Source of the DNA: an uncultured Bacilli bacterium
GTDB lineage: Bacteria; Bacillota_I; Bacilli_A; RF39; UBA660
Length of the DNA: 64,000 nt
Reading direction: 5' to 3'
NCBI GenBank assembly: GCA_910587065.1
Contig: CAJUMA010000004.1
Span: forward strand, 62,001-126,000
Part shown: positions 17,174 through 25,259 of the stretch, piece after piece
How the letters are laid out: the number at the start of each line of letters is the position of its first letter
Position numbering within the stretch: the first letter of the stretch is position 1
Notes under the pieces: model-generated
The model's database searches: none
The model's input: only the letters and a program-made list of their open reading frames with translations
Told to the model about the DNA's origin: nothing
Program-made: the position numbers and the translations under genes

Positions 17174-17528
17174 TGTCATAAATTATATCTAAGTCGATAA
17201 TTGGTTGTTTTTCTTCATAACCTGGAGTCATATGAATATGAAAATGCTTTATTTCTTGACATGTTCCTGAATTTGTAATAATTTGCATACCAGTTAAATC
17301 AAGTTTCTCATGTAAAAGTGTATCCATTTTTTTAAGTATTTTATTTATATGTACAGCTTCATCATTGTTAATAAATGTATAGTTTTCAATATGCTTTTTT
17401 AGAATAACAAGTAAATCTCCATTTTGTTCGGGATTTATATTCATAATAACTTTGACAATTTCATCTTCATAGATTTTTTTTGATGGAATACTACCATCAA
17501 TTATTTTACAGAATATACAATCTTTCAT
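17151..17528 (-). CDS. HIT-family nucleotide hydrolase/transferase
   Basis: 125 residues starting MKDCIFCKIIDGSIPS, with the CxxC zinc pair at 4 and 7, and the histidine triad HFHIHMTP near residue 97. HIT proteins of this branch (HinT-like) cleave nucleoside phosphoramidates and related adenylates in the cytosol. Its weakly conserved middle part is short for HinT but within the family range. It is a single gene, convergent with the SGNH gene. Confidence 0.9.
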   Translation of the reverse strand: MKDCIFCKIIDGSIPSKKIYEDEIVKVIMNINPEQNGDLLVILKKHIENYTFINNDEAVHINKILKKMDTLLHEKLDLTGMQIITNSGTCQEIKHFHIHMTPGYEEKQPIIDLDIIYDKLKETTN

Positions 17529-17681
17529 AATTTCACCTAAATTAATTATATCATATTTATCTTGCGTTATATATAAACTTTATCAATTTTTCCGTTGTAT
17601 AGTTTACAAAGAAAAAAGACTTTATCCCATTGCTTAGGTGGTATCGTGTTATAATTTAGTCAGAGATTAGGAAGTGCTTAT

Positions 17682-18215
17682 ATGAAGAAAAAGTATATTA
17701 TTATGTCAATTTGTGTTATTGCTATTTTTTTAATGCTTGTTATCGGTATAAATACGGTAAAAAAACATGAGGATAAAAAATCTCCAACGACGACAACTGC
17801 TCCGATAGTTAATTCTGATGAAGTTGTAAGTGATGAAACCCGTGAAGAAGATAATGTTGGTGAAGGAGATAATGTTGATGGTAAAGAATATGCTCCAGCT
17901 AAAATGGTAGTCAATGCTGATGAGCTTGTTGGGTATAAAGAGGCTAAGGAAGATGCCAATAATTTTGAGATTAGTAATGTTAATGTTGATAAGAAAAGTA
18001 AATTAACTAATGTTACAGGTACGGTTAAAAATAAAGGAAAAAAGACAAAAATTGTTATAAAAGCAGAATTTTATAGTAATGGTAATGTTTTAGGTTCTTC
18101 AAGTATTGCAATAGATGAAATAAAGGAAAATGAAAGTAAAGATTTTATAATTAAAGTTATGAACGATATTGTAAGTGATGATTATAGGGTAGTTGTAGAT
18201 TATGTAGGTGAATAG
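17682..18215 (+). CDS. Membrane-anchored protein with FxLYD-like domain
   Basis: 177 residues; one N-terminal membrane segment (YIIMSICVIAIFLMLVIGI), a Thr/acidic linker (SPTTTTAP, DEVVSDETREED), then a beta domain resembling FxLYD (FEISNVNVDKK, VTGTVKNKGKK, KAEFYSNGNVLGSSS). Such domains occur on exported proteins of Firmicutes and have no assigned chemistry. It ends two bases before the TTG start of the large beta-helix surface gene, so the two are translationally coupled and may act together at the cell surface. Confidence 0.75.
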   Translation: MKKKYIIMSICVIAIFLMLVIGINTVKKHEDKKSPTTTTAPIVNSDEVVSDETREEDNVGEGDNVDGKEYAPAKMVVNADELVGYKEAKEDANNFEISNVNVDKKSKLTNVTGTVKNKGKKTKIVIKAEFYSNGNVLGSSSIAIDEIKENESKDFIIKVMNDIVSDDYRVVVDYVGE

Positions 18216-18217
18216 AT

Positions 18218-21200
18218 TTGAGAAATAGAAAAGGAATAATGCTTCTAATTATATTATTAGCAATCGGTTTTGCAGGTGTTGCAACAACACTTTTAATGAG
18301 TGGTAATGTTTTCATTGGTACAAATGAAAGTGATTATAAAATATACTTTAGTGAAGCAATATTAGATGATAAAGATAAAACTAATTCTATAATAAGTGCA
18401 AATAAACAAGTAATAAATTTTGAAACAAAAGAGTTAACGGAAATTGGTGATGAATCTGTTTTAAGTTTTGAAGTTACGAATGATTCTAGACAATATGATG
18501 CAGAAGTAAAGTTTAATTGTCAGGCTAATGATTCAAGAATATTTGATTATGTTGATATTGATTATAAAATTAATGATTCCATTATTTTAGCTAAATCAAA
18601 AACTAATGGTTCTGTAAAAGCTACAATGAAAAAAGTTTATGTTGGAGAAGAGTTTGATAAAAGTATAACTTGTGAAATTAGTACAGATGCTTTAGAAAAA
18701 GAAAAAATTAATGATACTATTTTAAAGGAAAAAGAGTATTTTACATATGGTTATTTATTAAATGAAGATACTCCTTTAAGTAATGCTTTAGTTGTTGTTT
18801 ATTCAGATACTCCGCATTACTTTCAAACTGATGTTCGAGGAATGTATTTAATACAAGGACTTGAAGGTGGAGACCATGAACTATATGTTATAGAGAATAG
18901 AACTTTAGATGAAGTAAAAACCTTAACCAAAGATGAAGTAAAGAACTTAGCTAATGACAGTACAATGTTTAATACAAGAGATACAGAAATTAATCTAAGT
19001 AAATATGAAAATAAATATGCTAAAGTAAAAGAAGGAATACCCGAGACTAGAACTGCAACATTAGAAGTGAACGGTGGTGTGGGAAGTAATTTATCAATTA
19101 CTTTGATAAATGGTGAACAAGTCGGTTACCTTCCGACAATTAATCATGATTCTTTATTATTTAAAGGTTGGGAAGTTAACGGAAATGAAATTCAGGAAAC
19201 TGATATCGTTACTGGTGAAACTACATTAGTAGCTAACTATAAAACAGGCGTGGCTGCCGTTAATGGAAAAAACTTTAAGACTTTAGAAGATGCTTATGAT
19301 TATGTTACAACAGATACTGAGGCAACGATTGATTTACTTGAGGATACTGTATTAGCTGGAACTTTAGAAAATACAAAAAATATTATTTTAAATATGAATG
19401 AAAAGTCCATTAACTTAGATAAATATAAAATAGTAAATAATCAAAAATTAACTATAAAAAATGGAACATTAAGGACAACTTCATCTTATGTCCTAGAAAA
19501 TTCAGGTAATTTAAGCCTTTCAAATAATTTAAGTATTGAACACGATAATACTACTAATGTAAGTGAAGCGATTAAAACTATTTTAAATAAAGAAAATGCT
19601 GTTTTGAATATTAGTAATTCTACTATAAAAACTAATTTTAGTAGTTTTGTAAAAGAACAGTCTATGATTAGTAATTATGGTGAAATAAATGTCGTTGATT
19701 CAGAATTCTATGCCGATGATTCGGATATATTCATATATGATGGTGCTGTTTTTAATACCAATAATTCTACTTATAATATAAATGGTACATTTGAAACTGG
19801 AAATCTTTTTCAAATTTATGGTACTTTAATTTGTGATAATAGTACTTTCCGTGTGCTTGAAGATAATGTAACACGAAAGGGAATCTTTAATTTAAAAGAA
19901 GGTGGACAAATTGAACTTAATTCAGGGGTATTTGATAATACCTATGGAAAAGGCAATAGTGTATATTCATATGCTGGTTCAACAATTAATTTAGGGAGTA
20001 AAGATCAAACAATAAATTTTATTGGAAATGCTACAAATAATTATGTAATTTCTCATTATGGTGATTTAAATATAATTGATGGGACAGTAGATGTTAGCAA
20101 TGCTTCTTACTTTATTGCAAGTTTTGGCTTATTAACTGTTGGGACTGATAAAAGTATACCTACAATAAATGGTGGAACAGGGACAAGTATAATAGAAGTT
20201 AGAACTAAAGGAGATAATCAAAATAGTAGAATTATAAATGCTAATATTAACGTGTTTAATGCAATTGGTATAAATGTTTACAAAGATGTTAAATTAACGA
20301 TTGATAACGCAACAATTACGCAAGAGAATGAAACATCAACAAATAGAATATTTGATATAACTGGTCATTTAACGATAAATAATGGTTTGTTTAAAATAGG
20401 TAGCAATAATGTTAAAGGTCAAGGTATTATAACTCTTAGAGCTCTTGCTACACTTGATATAAATTCTGGAACACTTGATAATACATATGGTGTGGGAAAC
20501 TCAATTTATGTATATGCAAACTCGACATTTAATGTTGGCCGTAACAATGAAACTGTGAATCTTATAGGTAATGGAACAAGTAGTTATACATTATATACTC
20601 GTGGAGATTTGAACATTATAGATGGTACTATAAATGTTTCTAATGGGCATTTTATTGGAAGTTATGGTTCATTAACTGTTGGTACTAACTCAACAACTCC
20701 TACTATAAATGGGGCAAAAGGGTCAATTCTATTAGAAATTAGAAGTACGGGAGATAATCAAAATAATAAAATCATAAATGCCAATATTAATATGTTAAAT
20801 GTTATAGGTATAAATGTTTACAAGGATGCTGAACTTATTATTGATAATGCAACAGTTATACAAGAAAATGAAACATCAACAAATAGAGCGCTAAAGGTTA
20901 CAGGTCATTTAATAATAAATAATGGGACTTTTAAAATTGGTGAAAATAATTTAAAATCTAATGGATTAATTCTTGTAAATACTGATGGTGTGCTCGATTT
21001 AAATTCTGCAACTTTGGACAATACATATGGAAATGGTGCAGTTATTTCTGCTTCCGCAGGTTCGACATTTAATATGGGACGTGAAAATAGTATTGTAAAC
21101 TTAACTGGAGCTAAGGGGTATTTCATAATTAGTAATGCAGGAAATATGAATATTAATGATGGTACTATCAATGCTTTAAACAGTTCTTTAGTGACTTCTA

Positions 21201-21982
21201 GTGGTTTATTGAAAATTGGAACTGATACATCTATACCAACTCTTAATGGAGCGAAATCTTCAGGCGTCATTACCATTAAAAGTAATCAAGATAATAGAAT
21301 AGTAAACGCGAATATTAATGGCCGTAATGCTACAGTTATTAATGTTTCGACAGGTGCTAAACTTACAATAGATAACGCAACACTTACCCAAGAAAATGAA
21401 ACAGCTTTAAATAGATCGTTTGATATATCAGGTGAACTTACAATAAACAATGGAAACTACACCTCAAGTGGAACTGGCAATACTTCTTACGGTTTATTTG
21501 ATATAAGAATGGGTGGAGTTTTAAATATTGATGGTGGATCTTATGATTATTTGGAAGCAGACAGCAATTTAATTTATACAGCTGTAGATGGAACTGTTAA
21601 TATAGGAAAATCTTTAAAATCATCTATTACTATGTATTCTAATTCACCACATCCGCTTATAGCAACACATGGTAATTTAAATATATATGCAGGAACTCTT
21701 ACATCTAATTCTTCAAATGTAATTCTTCAAAGTATGGGTGATGATGGAGAAACATTTACAGAAGAAGAAACTCTTGCATACCGTGCAAAAATAAATATTT
21801 ATGGTGGTAAATTAATTGCTGAATCTAGTAGTCCAATTATTCATGTATCTGCGGGAAGAATAGAAATGAATGATGGTGAAATTATAAATAATAGTACTGG
21901 TTATACAATTTATAACAAAGGCGGTACTGCTATTCAAAGAGGTGGAGTATCCGCAAAGAACTTTGGCGTAACTGTTGAGTAA
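18218..21982 (+). CDS. Large beta-helix surface adhesin-like protein with shared N-terminal module
   Basis: 1254 residues from TTG 18218. AGGTGA lies 5 bases upstream and the resulting MRNRKG start matches the paralogs. Anchor helix at about 7-28 (IILLAIGFAGVATTLLMSG), then the family beta domain (YKIYF, QYDAEVKFNC, ITCEIS). Next comes a CnaB/carboxypeptidase-regulatory-like segment (YGYLLNEDTPLSNALVVVYS, about 184-230). An InlB B-repeat-like piece follows (LLFKGWEVNG). From about residue 345 to the end there is a right-handed beta-helix of short Asn/Ile/Gly-rich turns (LTINNGTF, LDLNSATLDNTYG). Three long internal repeats of about 180 residues make up much of it. No LPXTG signal is seen. Probable adhesin or glycan-binding protein. 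Confidence 0.8.
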   Translation: MRNRKGIMLLIILLAIGFAGVATTLLMSGNVFIGTNESDYKIYFSEAILDDKDKTNSIISANKQVINFETKELTEIGDESVLSFEVTNDSRQYDAEVKFNCQANDSRIFDYVDIDYKINDSIILAKSKTNGSVKATMKKVYVGEEFDKSITCEISTDALEKEKINDTILKEKEYFTYGYLLNEDTPLSNALVVVYSDTPHYFQTDVRGMYLIQGLEGGDHELYVIENRTLDEVKTLTKDEVKNLANDSTMFNTRDTEINLSKYENKYAKVKEGIPETRTATLEVNGGVGSNLSITLINGEQVGYLPTINHDSLLFKGWEVNGNEIQETDIVTGETTLVANYKTGVAAVNGKNFKTLEDAYDYVTTDTEATIDLLEDTVLAGTLENTKNIILNMNEKSINLDKYKIVNNQKLTIKNGTLRTTSSYVLENSGNLSLSNNLSIEHDNTTNVSEAIKTILNKENAVLNISNSTIKTNFSSFVKEQSMISNYGEINVVDSEFYADDSDIFIYDGAVFNTNNSTYNINGTFETGNLFQIYGTLICDNSTFRVLEDNVTRKGIFNLKEGGQIELNSGVFDNTYGKGNSVYSYAGSTINLGSKDQTINFIGNATNNYVISHYGDLNIIDGTVDVSNASYFIASFGLLTVGTDKSIPTINGGTGTSIIEVRTKGDNQNSRIINANINVFNAIGINVYKDVKLTIDNATITQENETSTNRIFDITGHLTINNGLFKIGSNNVKGQGIITLRALATLDINSGTLDNTYGVGNSIYVYANSTFNVGRNNETVNLIGNGTSSYTLYTRGDLNIIDGTINVSNGHFIGSYGSLTVGTNSTTPTINGAKGSILLEIRSTGDNQNNKIINANINMLNVIGINVYKDAELIIDNATVIQENETSTNRALKVTGHLIINNGTFKIGENNLKSNGLILVNTDGVLDLNSATLDNTYGNGAVISASAGSTFNMGRENSIVNLTGAKGYFIISNAGNMNINDGTINALNSSLVTSSGLLKIGTDTSIPTLNGAKSSGVITIKSNQDNRIVNANINGRNATVINVSTGAKLTIDNATLTQENETALNRSFDISGELTINNGNYTSSGTGNTSYGLFDIRMGGVLNIDGGSYDYLEADSNLIYTAVDGTVNIGKSLKSSITMYSNSPHPLIATHGNLNIYAGTLTSNSSNVILQSMGDDGETFTEEETLAYRAKINIYGGKLIAESSSPIIHVSAGRIEMNDGEIINNSTGYTIYNKGGTAIQRGGVSAKNFGVTVE
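19850..21440 (+). repeat. Three tandem intragenic repeats of about 540 bp
   Basis: Copies can be lined up on the block GATAATCAAAATA.TA.AAT at 20213 and 20753 and its diverged form near 21290. They each encode the series ANIN, LTIDNAT, QENET, DISGELTINNG, LDNTYG, NLTGAK and GTDTSIPTLNGA. The period of about 540 bp equals 180 residues. Boundaries are approximate. Confidence 0.75.
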
Positions 21983-22009
21983 AAAGGTAAGGAAATTCTT
22001 ATCTTTTTT
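21983..22009 (+). terminator. Terminator of the beta-helix gene
   Basis: AAAGGTAAG (21983-21991) pairs with CTTATCTTT (21998-22006), then T. Confidence 0.7.
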
Positions 22010-22071
22010 AAATTATTAAATTTATTTTGGGTCATGCATACTATATAGTAGAGTATTTTTAGGAGGTACGT

Positions 22072-22590
22072 ATGGCTTATTATAAAGAAATTGTTACTAA
22101 AGCAGTAATTGGAAAGGGTAAAAAAACTATCAGAGAAGATAGGGAAATATCTTTTGGTGAAAGACTTGATAACGTTTTAGGTTGTTGGGTTATTAATCAT
22201 ACATTCTCTGGCAATATTTTAGATGGTGTAGCCGTAGTTTCAGGGAATTATGATGTAAATATTTGGTATTCTTATGATAATAATACAAAAACAAATGTTA
22301 TTATTAAGAATTTTAGTTATCAAGATCCAATGAAAGTAAGATTAAAAGAGAATTCTAAAATAAATAATAATACTGAGATAATTGTTAGAAGTTTGAATCA
22401 ACCAAGTGTAAGTGATGTAAGTGTTGATTCAGGAATAATTAAACTTACGGTGGATAAACAAATGGGTGTTGAAGTTATTGGAGATACGATGGTTCGAGTA
22501 AGTGTTGAAGATGAAATGGATGATTATGAAGAAATAGAAGATGATGAAGAGATAAAGGATATTGAAATTACGGATGATTATTTAAAATAA
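22072..22590 (+). CDS. cotE: Spore coat morphogenetic protein CotE-like
   Basis: 172 residues beginning MAYYKEIVTKAVIGKGKK, close to the start of Bacillus CotE. LGCWVINH, NYDVNIWYSYDNNTKT and the closing run of acidic residues (DEMDDYEEIEDDEE) also match by eye. In Bacillus, CotE directs assembly of the outer coat around the forespore from the mother cell. A good AGGAGG precedes the ATG. Length agrees with the family (about 180). Its presence is strong evidence that the organism, or a recent ancestor, forms endospores. It is monocistronic, with its own terminator. Confidence 0.88.
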   Translation: MAYYKEIVTKAVIGKGKKTIREDREISFGERLDNVLGCWVINHTFSGNILDGVAVVSGNYDVNIWYSYDNNTKTNVIIKNFSYQDPMKVRLKENSKINNNTEIIVRSLNQPSVSDVSVDSGIIKLTVDKQMGVEVIGDTMVRVSVEDEMDDYEEIEDDEEIKDIEITDDYLK

Positions 22591-22613
22591 GGTCACATTT
22601 GAGTGACTTTTTT
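22589..22613 (+). terminator. cotE terminator
   Basis: AAGGTCAC (22589-22596) pairs with GTGACTTT (22603-22610), followed by T. Confidence 0.8.
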
Positions 22614-22667
22614 GCTTTTTTCTGTCTTTTATTATATAATACTAGATAAATTTTTAGGGGTGTAAAT

Positions 22668-22760
22668 GTGAAAAAGTTTAAGAATTTAAGGGATTTTAAA
22701 AAATCAACTGAATTTGAAAGTAAAGATTTATCATACTGTGATTTATCGAATTTAGAATAA
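22668..22760 (+). pseudogene. Short pentapeptide-repeat-like fragment
   Basis: A 30-codon frame from GTG 22668 with AGGGG just upstream and a TATAAT-like box (TTATATAATACTAG). The product ends in KDLSYCDLSNLE, the start of a pentapeptide-repeat pattern (A/S-x-L-x-x), and then stops. The 94 bases that follow, up to 22854, hold no further frame. It looks like a truncated remnant, though a short functional peptide cannot be excluded. Confidence 0.4.
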
Positions 22761-22854
22761 CAGTAAAAAAATATCTTCCTTATGATATCGCTTTAAAAGA
22801 GCAGAATCGTGCCGCTTAATCAAAAAAAGAACTTATATATAAGAGGTAGTTTGT

Positions 22855-23307
22855 ATGGAGAGAATAAAATTAAAAACATTTGAATTAGAAGAATATGATA
22901 GTAGTAATATAGATCATCAGAAGTTTGCTACATATTTTGAAAGTGATGAAGAGTATACTGAATATATGGAACCATTTTGGTCGTTAGAAAATTCGGTTAA
23001 TTATGCCAAAAGAAATGGTAAGTATTCGGCTGTTTACTATGCTTATCTTGATGGAATTTTAGTTGGGATGGTAGGTTTAATTAGCATTCTTGATATGCCA
23101 GAGGTTGTAATTTCTATACTAAAAGAACATAGGGGAAATCATTATTCAAGATATTTATACCAAGAATATGCAGAATATGTATTAAAATTTTATAAAGAAT
23201 ATAAGGCAATATATGCAAGTATACAGCCAGAGAATATACATTCAAGTAAAAATGCTTTAGCTGCTGGATTTAAGCAGATTGATGAGTATAAGTATATTAA
23301 GAGGTGA
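22855..23307 (+). CDS. GNAT-family N-acetyltransferase
   Basis: 150 residues; ATG 22855 behind AGAGGT. The order of strands and the central segment GILVGMVGLISILDMPEVVISILKEHRGNHYSRYLYQEYAEYV fits the GNAT fold, where the Arg/Gly-rich loop binds acetyl-CoA. The later NIHSSKNALAAGFKQI is the usual motif near the C-terminus. The substrate is not predictable. It is likely a single gene with a terminator hairpin directly after (23299-23325). Confidence 0.7.
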   Translation: MERIKLKTFELEEYDSSNIDHQKFATYFESDEEYTEYMEPFWSLENSVNYAKRNGKYSAVYYAYLDGILVGMVGLISILDMPEVVISILKEHRGNHYSRYLYQEYAEYVLKFYKEYKAIYASIQPENIHSSKNALAAGFKQIDEYKYIKR

Positions 23308-23410
23308 TAACCGTCTCTTTTTTTATTAAAAAACTTTTAAAACACTAAAAAATATGCTATAATCTACTTACTGATGTGCGCTTTATTTCTTTTTTGAAAG
23401 AAGGATAAAA

Positions 23411-25045
23411 ATGAGTAAAATAAAAATGTTTGCCTTAGGCGGACTAAATGAAAGTGGTAAAAACACTTATGTTGTAGAAATAGATAATAGAATATTTATT
23501 TTTGATTGTGGGTTAAAATATGCAACTGATAGTATGTATGGAATAGATTATATTATTCCAAATTACCAATATTTGATTGATAATAAAGATCGAATAGTTG
23601 GTGTATTTCTAACTCACGCACATTTAGAGAATATGGGAGGCATATTTGATTTAATTAGGGAAATACCAAAACTTAAAGTTTATGCAACGAGATACACTAA
23701 AGAATACTTATTATTAGAAGGATTAAATGAAAAAAATATAATAGAAATAAAAGCACAGAAGAAAGTATCTTTTAAAGATGTATCGATATTCCCTATAAAT
23801 GTAAGTCATTCAGTTCCAGATGCTGTAATGTATGTAATAAATACAAAAGATGGAGCTATATGTTATACAGGAGACTTTTTAATTGATCCGACTATGGCTG
23901 GGGCGTATTCTATGGATTTAGGAAAAATTGCTTATGTTGGAAAACAAGGAGTTTTATGTTTGATGAGTGAATCATCATTCTCTGAACATCCTGGACATAC
24001 TAGTCCTAATCATAGGCTAACAAGTTGGTTTAAAGATACGATAAATCATAATGATGGAAGATTAATTATTTCTATATTGCCGATTCATTTGCATACAATT
24101 CAGGAAGTCTTTGATGCGGCTAATAATATGCATCGTAAGATTGTTATAATGGGAAAAAAGTTACAAAATATTGTTAATATGGCTTTAAAGAATGGTTATT
24201 TAGTTGATGAAAAAAAACTTATTGGCGATTTATCAGATTTAGAAAGTGATAAATGTATTTGTTTAATTTGTGATGATCGAGAAAAACCTTATGCAGCTGT
24301 TCAAAGAATTGTGTACGACAATGATAAATTCATTAAATTAAAGCCAACAGACACATTTGTCTTTGCTGAACCCAATTATGATGCTAATGAAAAATTACTT
24401 GTATCAATTCAAGATGATATTGCTATGCTCGGAGCAAAGAGTTTAACAATACCTAAGGATAAAAATATTTTACATCATGCATCGCAAGAAGATCTAATGA
24501 TAATGCTTAATTTAGTTAATCCAAAATATTATATGCCAGTTAAAGGTGAGTACCGTTTAATGGTTAATAATGCTAATTTAGCATCTTCTTTAGGAATACC
24601 TGCTAGTAATATTATTCTAAAACAAAATGGTGATGTTGTTGAGTTCATTGATGGTGTCTTACAAGAAAAGTTCGAAAATATTAAAGTAGATGATATTTTA
24701 ATTGATGGTAAATCAACTGATGATGTTGGTGAACTTGTTATAAAAGACCGTGAAATGCTTGGAGAAAATGGTATTATGCTAATATCAGCAACTCTCGATA
24801 AACAAACAAAAAAAGTGTTAGTTGGTCCAGAAGTTACTACTAGAGGATTTATATATGTAAAAGACTCTTTAGAAATGATTGAAGAAATTAAGAGAATGAG
24901 TCTTGATATAATTGAAAAGAATACTTCACCAAATTATGTTGATTATAATCAAATTAAAAACGAGATAAGAGAAGAATTAAGTAAATATTTCTATCATGAA
25001 ACTGAATGTAAGCCGATGATTATTGCGGTTATACAGGAGGTATAA
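23411..25045 (+). CDS. RNase J-like protein with degenerate active site
   Basis: 544 residues with the full RNase J layout: metallo-beta-lactamase core, beta-CASP insert and C-terminal domain. Metal-binding motif II, normally HxHxDH (HGHEDH), reads H69-A-H-L-E-N74, so Asp and the last His are lost. PVHGEYR reads PVKGEYR, and the Asp of LLSDST is Glu (LMSESS). YTGDF is kept. A catalytically weak or inactive partner, comparable to RNase J2 in the J1/J2 complex that processes mRNA and rRNA, is most likely. The active J1 is not in the window. A 45-codon acidic gene follows 2 bases later. Confidence 0.85.
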   Translation: MSKIKMFALGGLNESGKNTYVVEIDNRIFIFDCGLKYATDSMYGIDYIIPNYQYLIDNKDRIVGVFLTHAHLENMGGIFDLIREIPKLKVYATRYTKEYLLLEGLNEKNIIEIKAQKKVSFKDVSIFPINVSHSVPDAVMYVINTKDGAICYTGDFLIDPTMAGAYSMDLGKIAYVGKQGVLCLMSESSFSEHPGHTSPNHRLTSWFKDTINHNDGRLIISILPIHLHTIQEVFDAANNMHRKIVIMGKKLQNIVNMALKNGYLVDEKKLIGDLSDLESDKCICLICDDREKPYAAVQRIVYDNDKFIKLKPTDTFVFAEPNYDANEKLLVSIQDDIAMLGAKSLTIPKDKNILHHASQEDLMIMLNLVNPKYYMPVKGEYRLMVNNANLASSLGIPASNIILKQNGDVVEFIDGVLQEKFENIKVDDILIDGKSTDDVGELVIKDREMLGENGIMLISATLDKQTKKVLVGPEVTTRGFIYVKDSLEMIEEIKRMSLDIIEKNTSPNYVDYNQIKNEIREELSKYFYHETECKPMIIAVIQEV

Positions 25046-25047
25046 AA

Positions 25048-25185
25048 ATGGGTTTTGTTGTTACTAATAAGAATATTGATTTAGGTAGCGAATTAAATGA
25101 AATGATTTCTTCTTTAGGTTATGAAATTGATATTAATCCTGATGATGAAGAAATTGAAGAAAAAGACGAAGAGGAAGAGAATTAG
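25048..25185 (+). CDS. Short acidic protein downstream of the RNase J-like gene
   Basis: 45 residues from ATG 25048 with a perfect AGGAGG. It starts MGFVVTNKNIDLGSELNEM and ends in a run of Glu and Asp (DDEEIEEKDEEEEN). It lies 2 bases after the RNase J-like gene and before a strong terminator, so it is co-translated with it. The very acidic tail could mimic RNA or bind the basic surface of a partner. Family not recognised. Confidence 0.65.
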   Translation: MGFVVTNKNIDLGSELNEMISSLGYEIDINPDDEEIEEKDEEEEN

Positions 25186-25206
25186 TATCTTAAACTAATT
25201 CTTTTT
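25178..25206 (+). terminator. Terminator of the RNase J-like operon
   Basis: AGAATTAG (25178-25185) pairs with CTAATTCT (25195-25202), then T. The stop codon of the acidic peptide lies in the first arm. Confidence 0.85.
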
Positions 25207-25259
25207 ATATGTTAGGAAAATGTGTTAAAATAAAGTTAACAGTTTTAAGGAGTATGATT

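Noticed and set aside
17678..17959. Minus-strand Ser/Thr-rich frame opposite the FxLYD-like gene
   Set aside because: Mirror of the acidic/Thr linker, no ribosome site, and the plus-strand gene has signal and domain features.
20213..21440. Regularly spaced repeats that could suggest a CRISPR array
   Set aside because: The repeats are about 540 bp long, degenerate and in frame within one protein; they are coding repeats.
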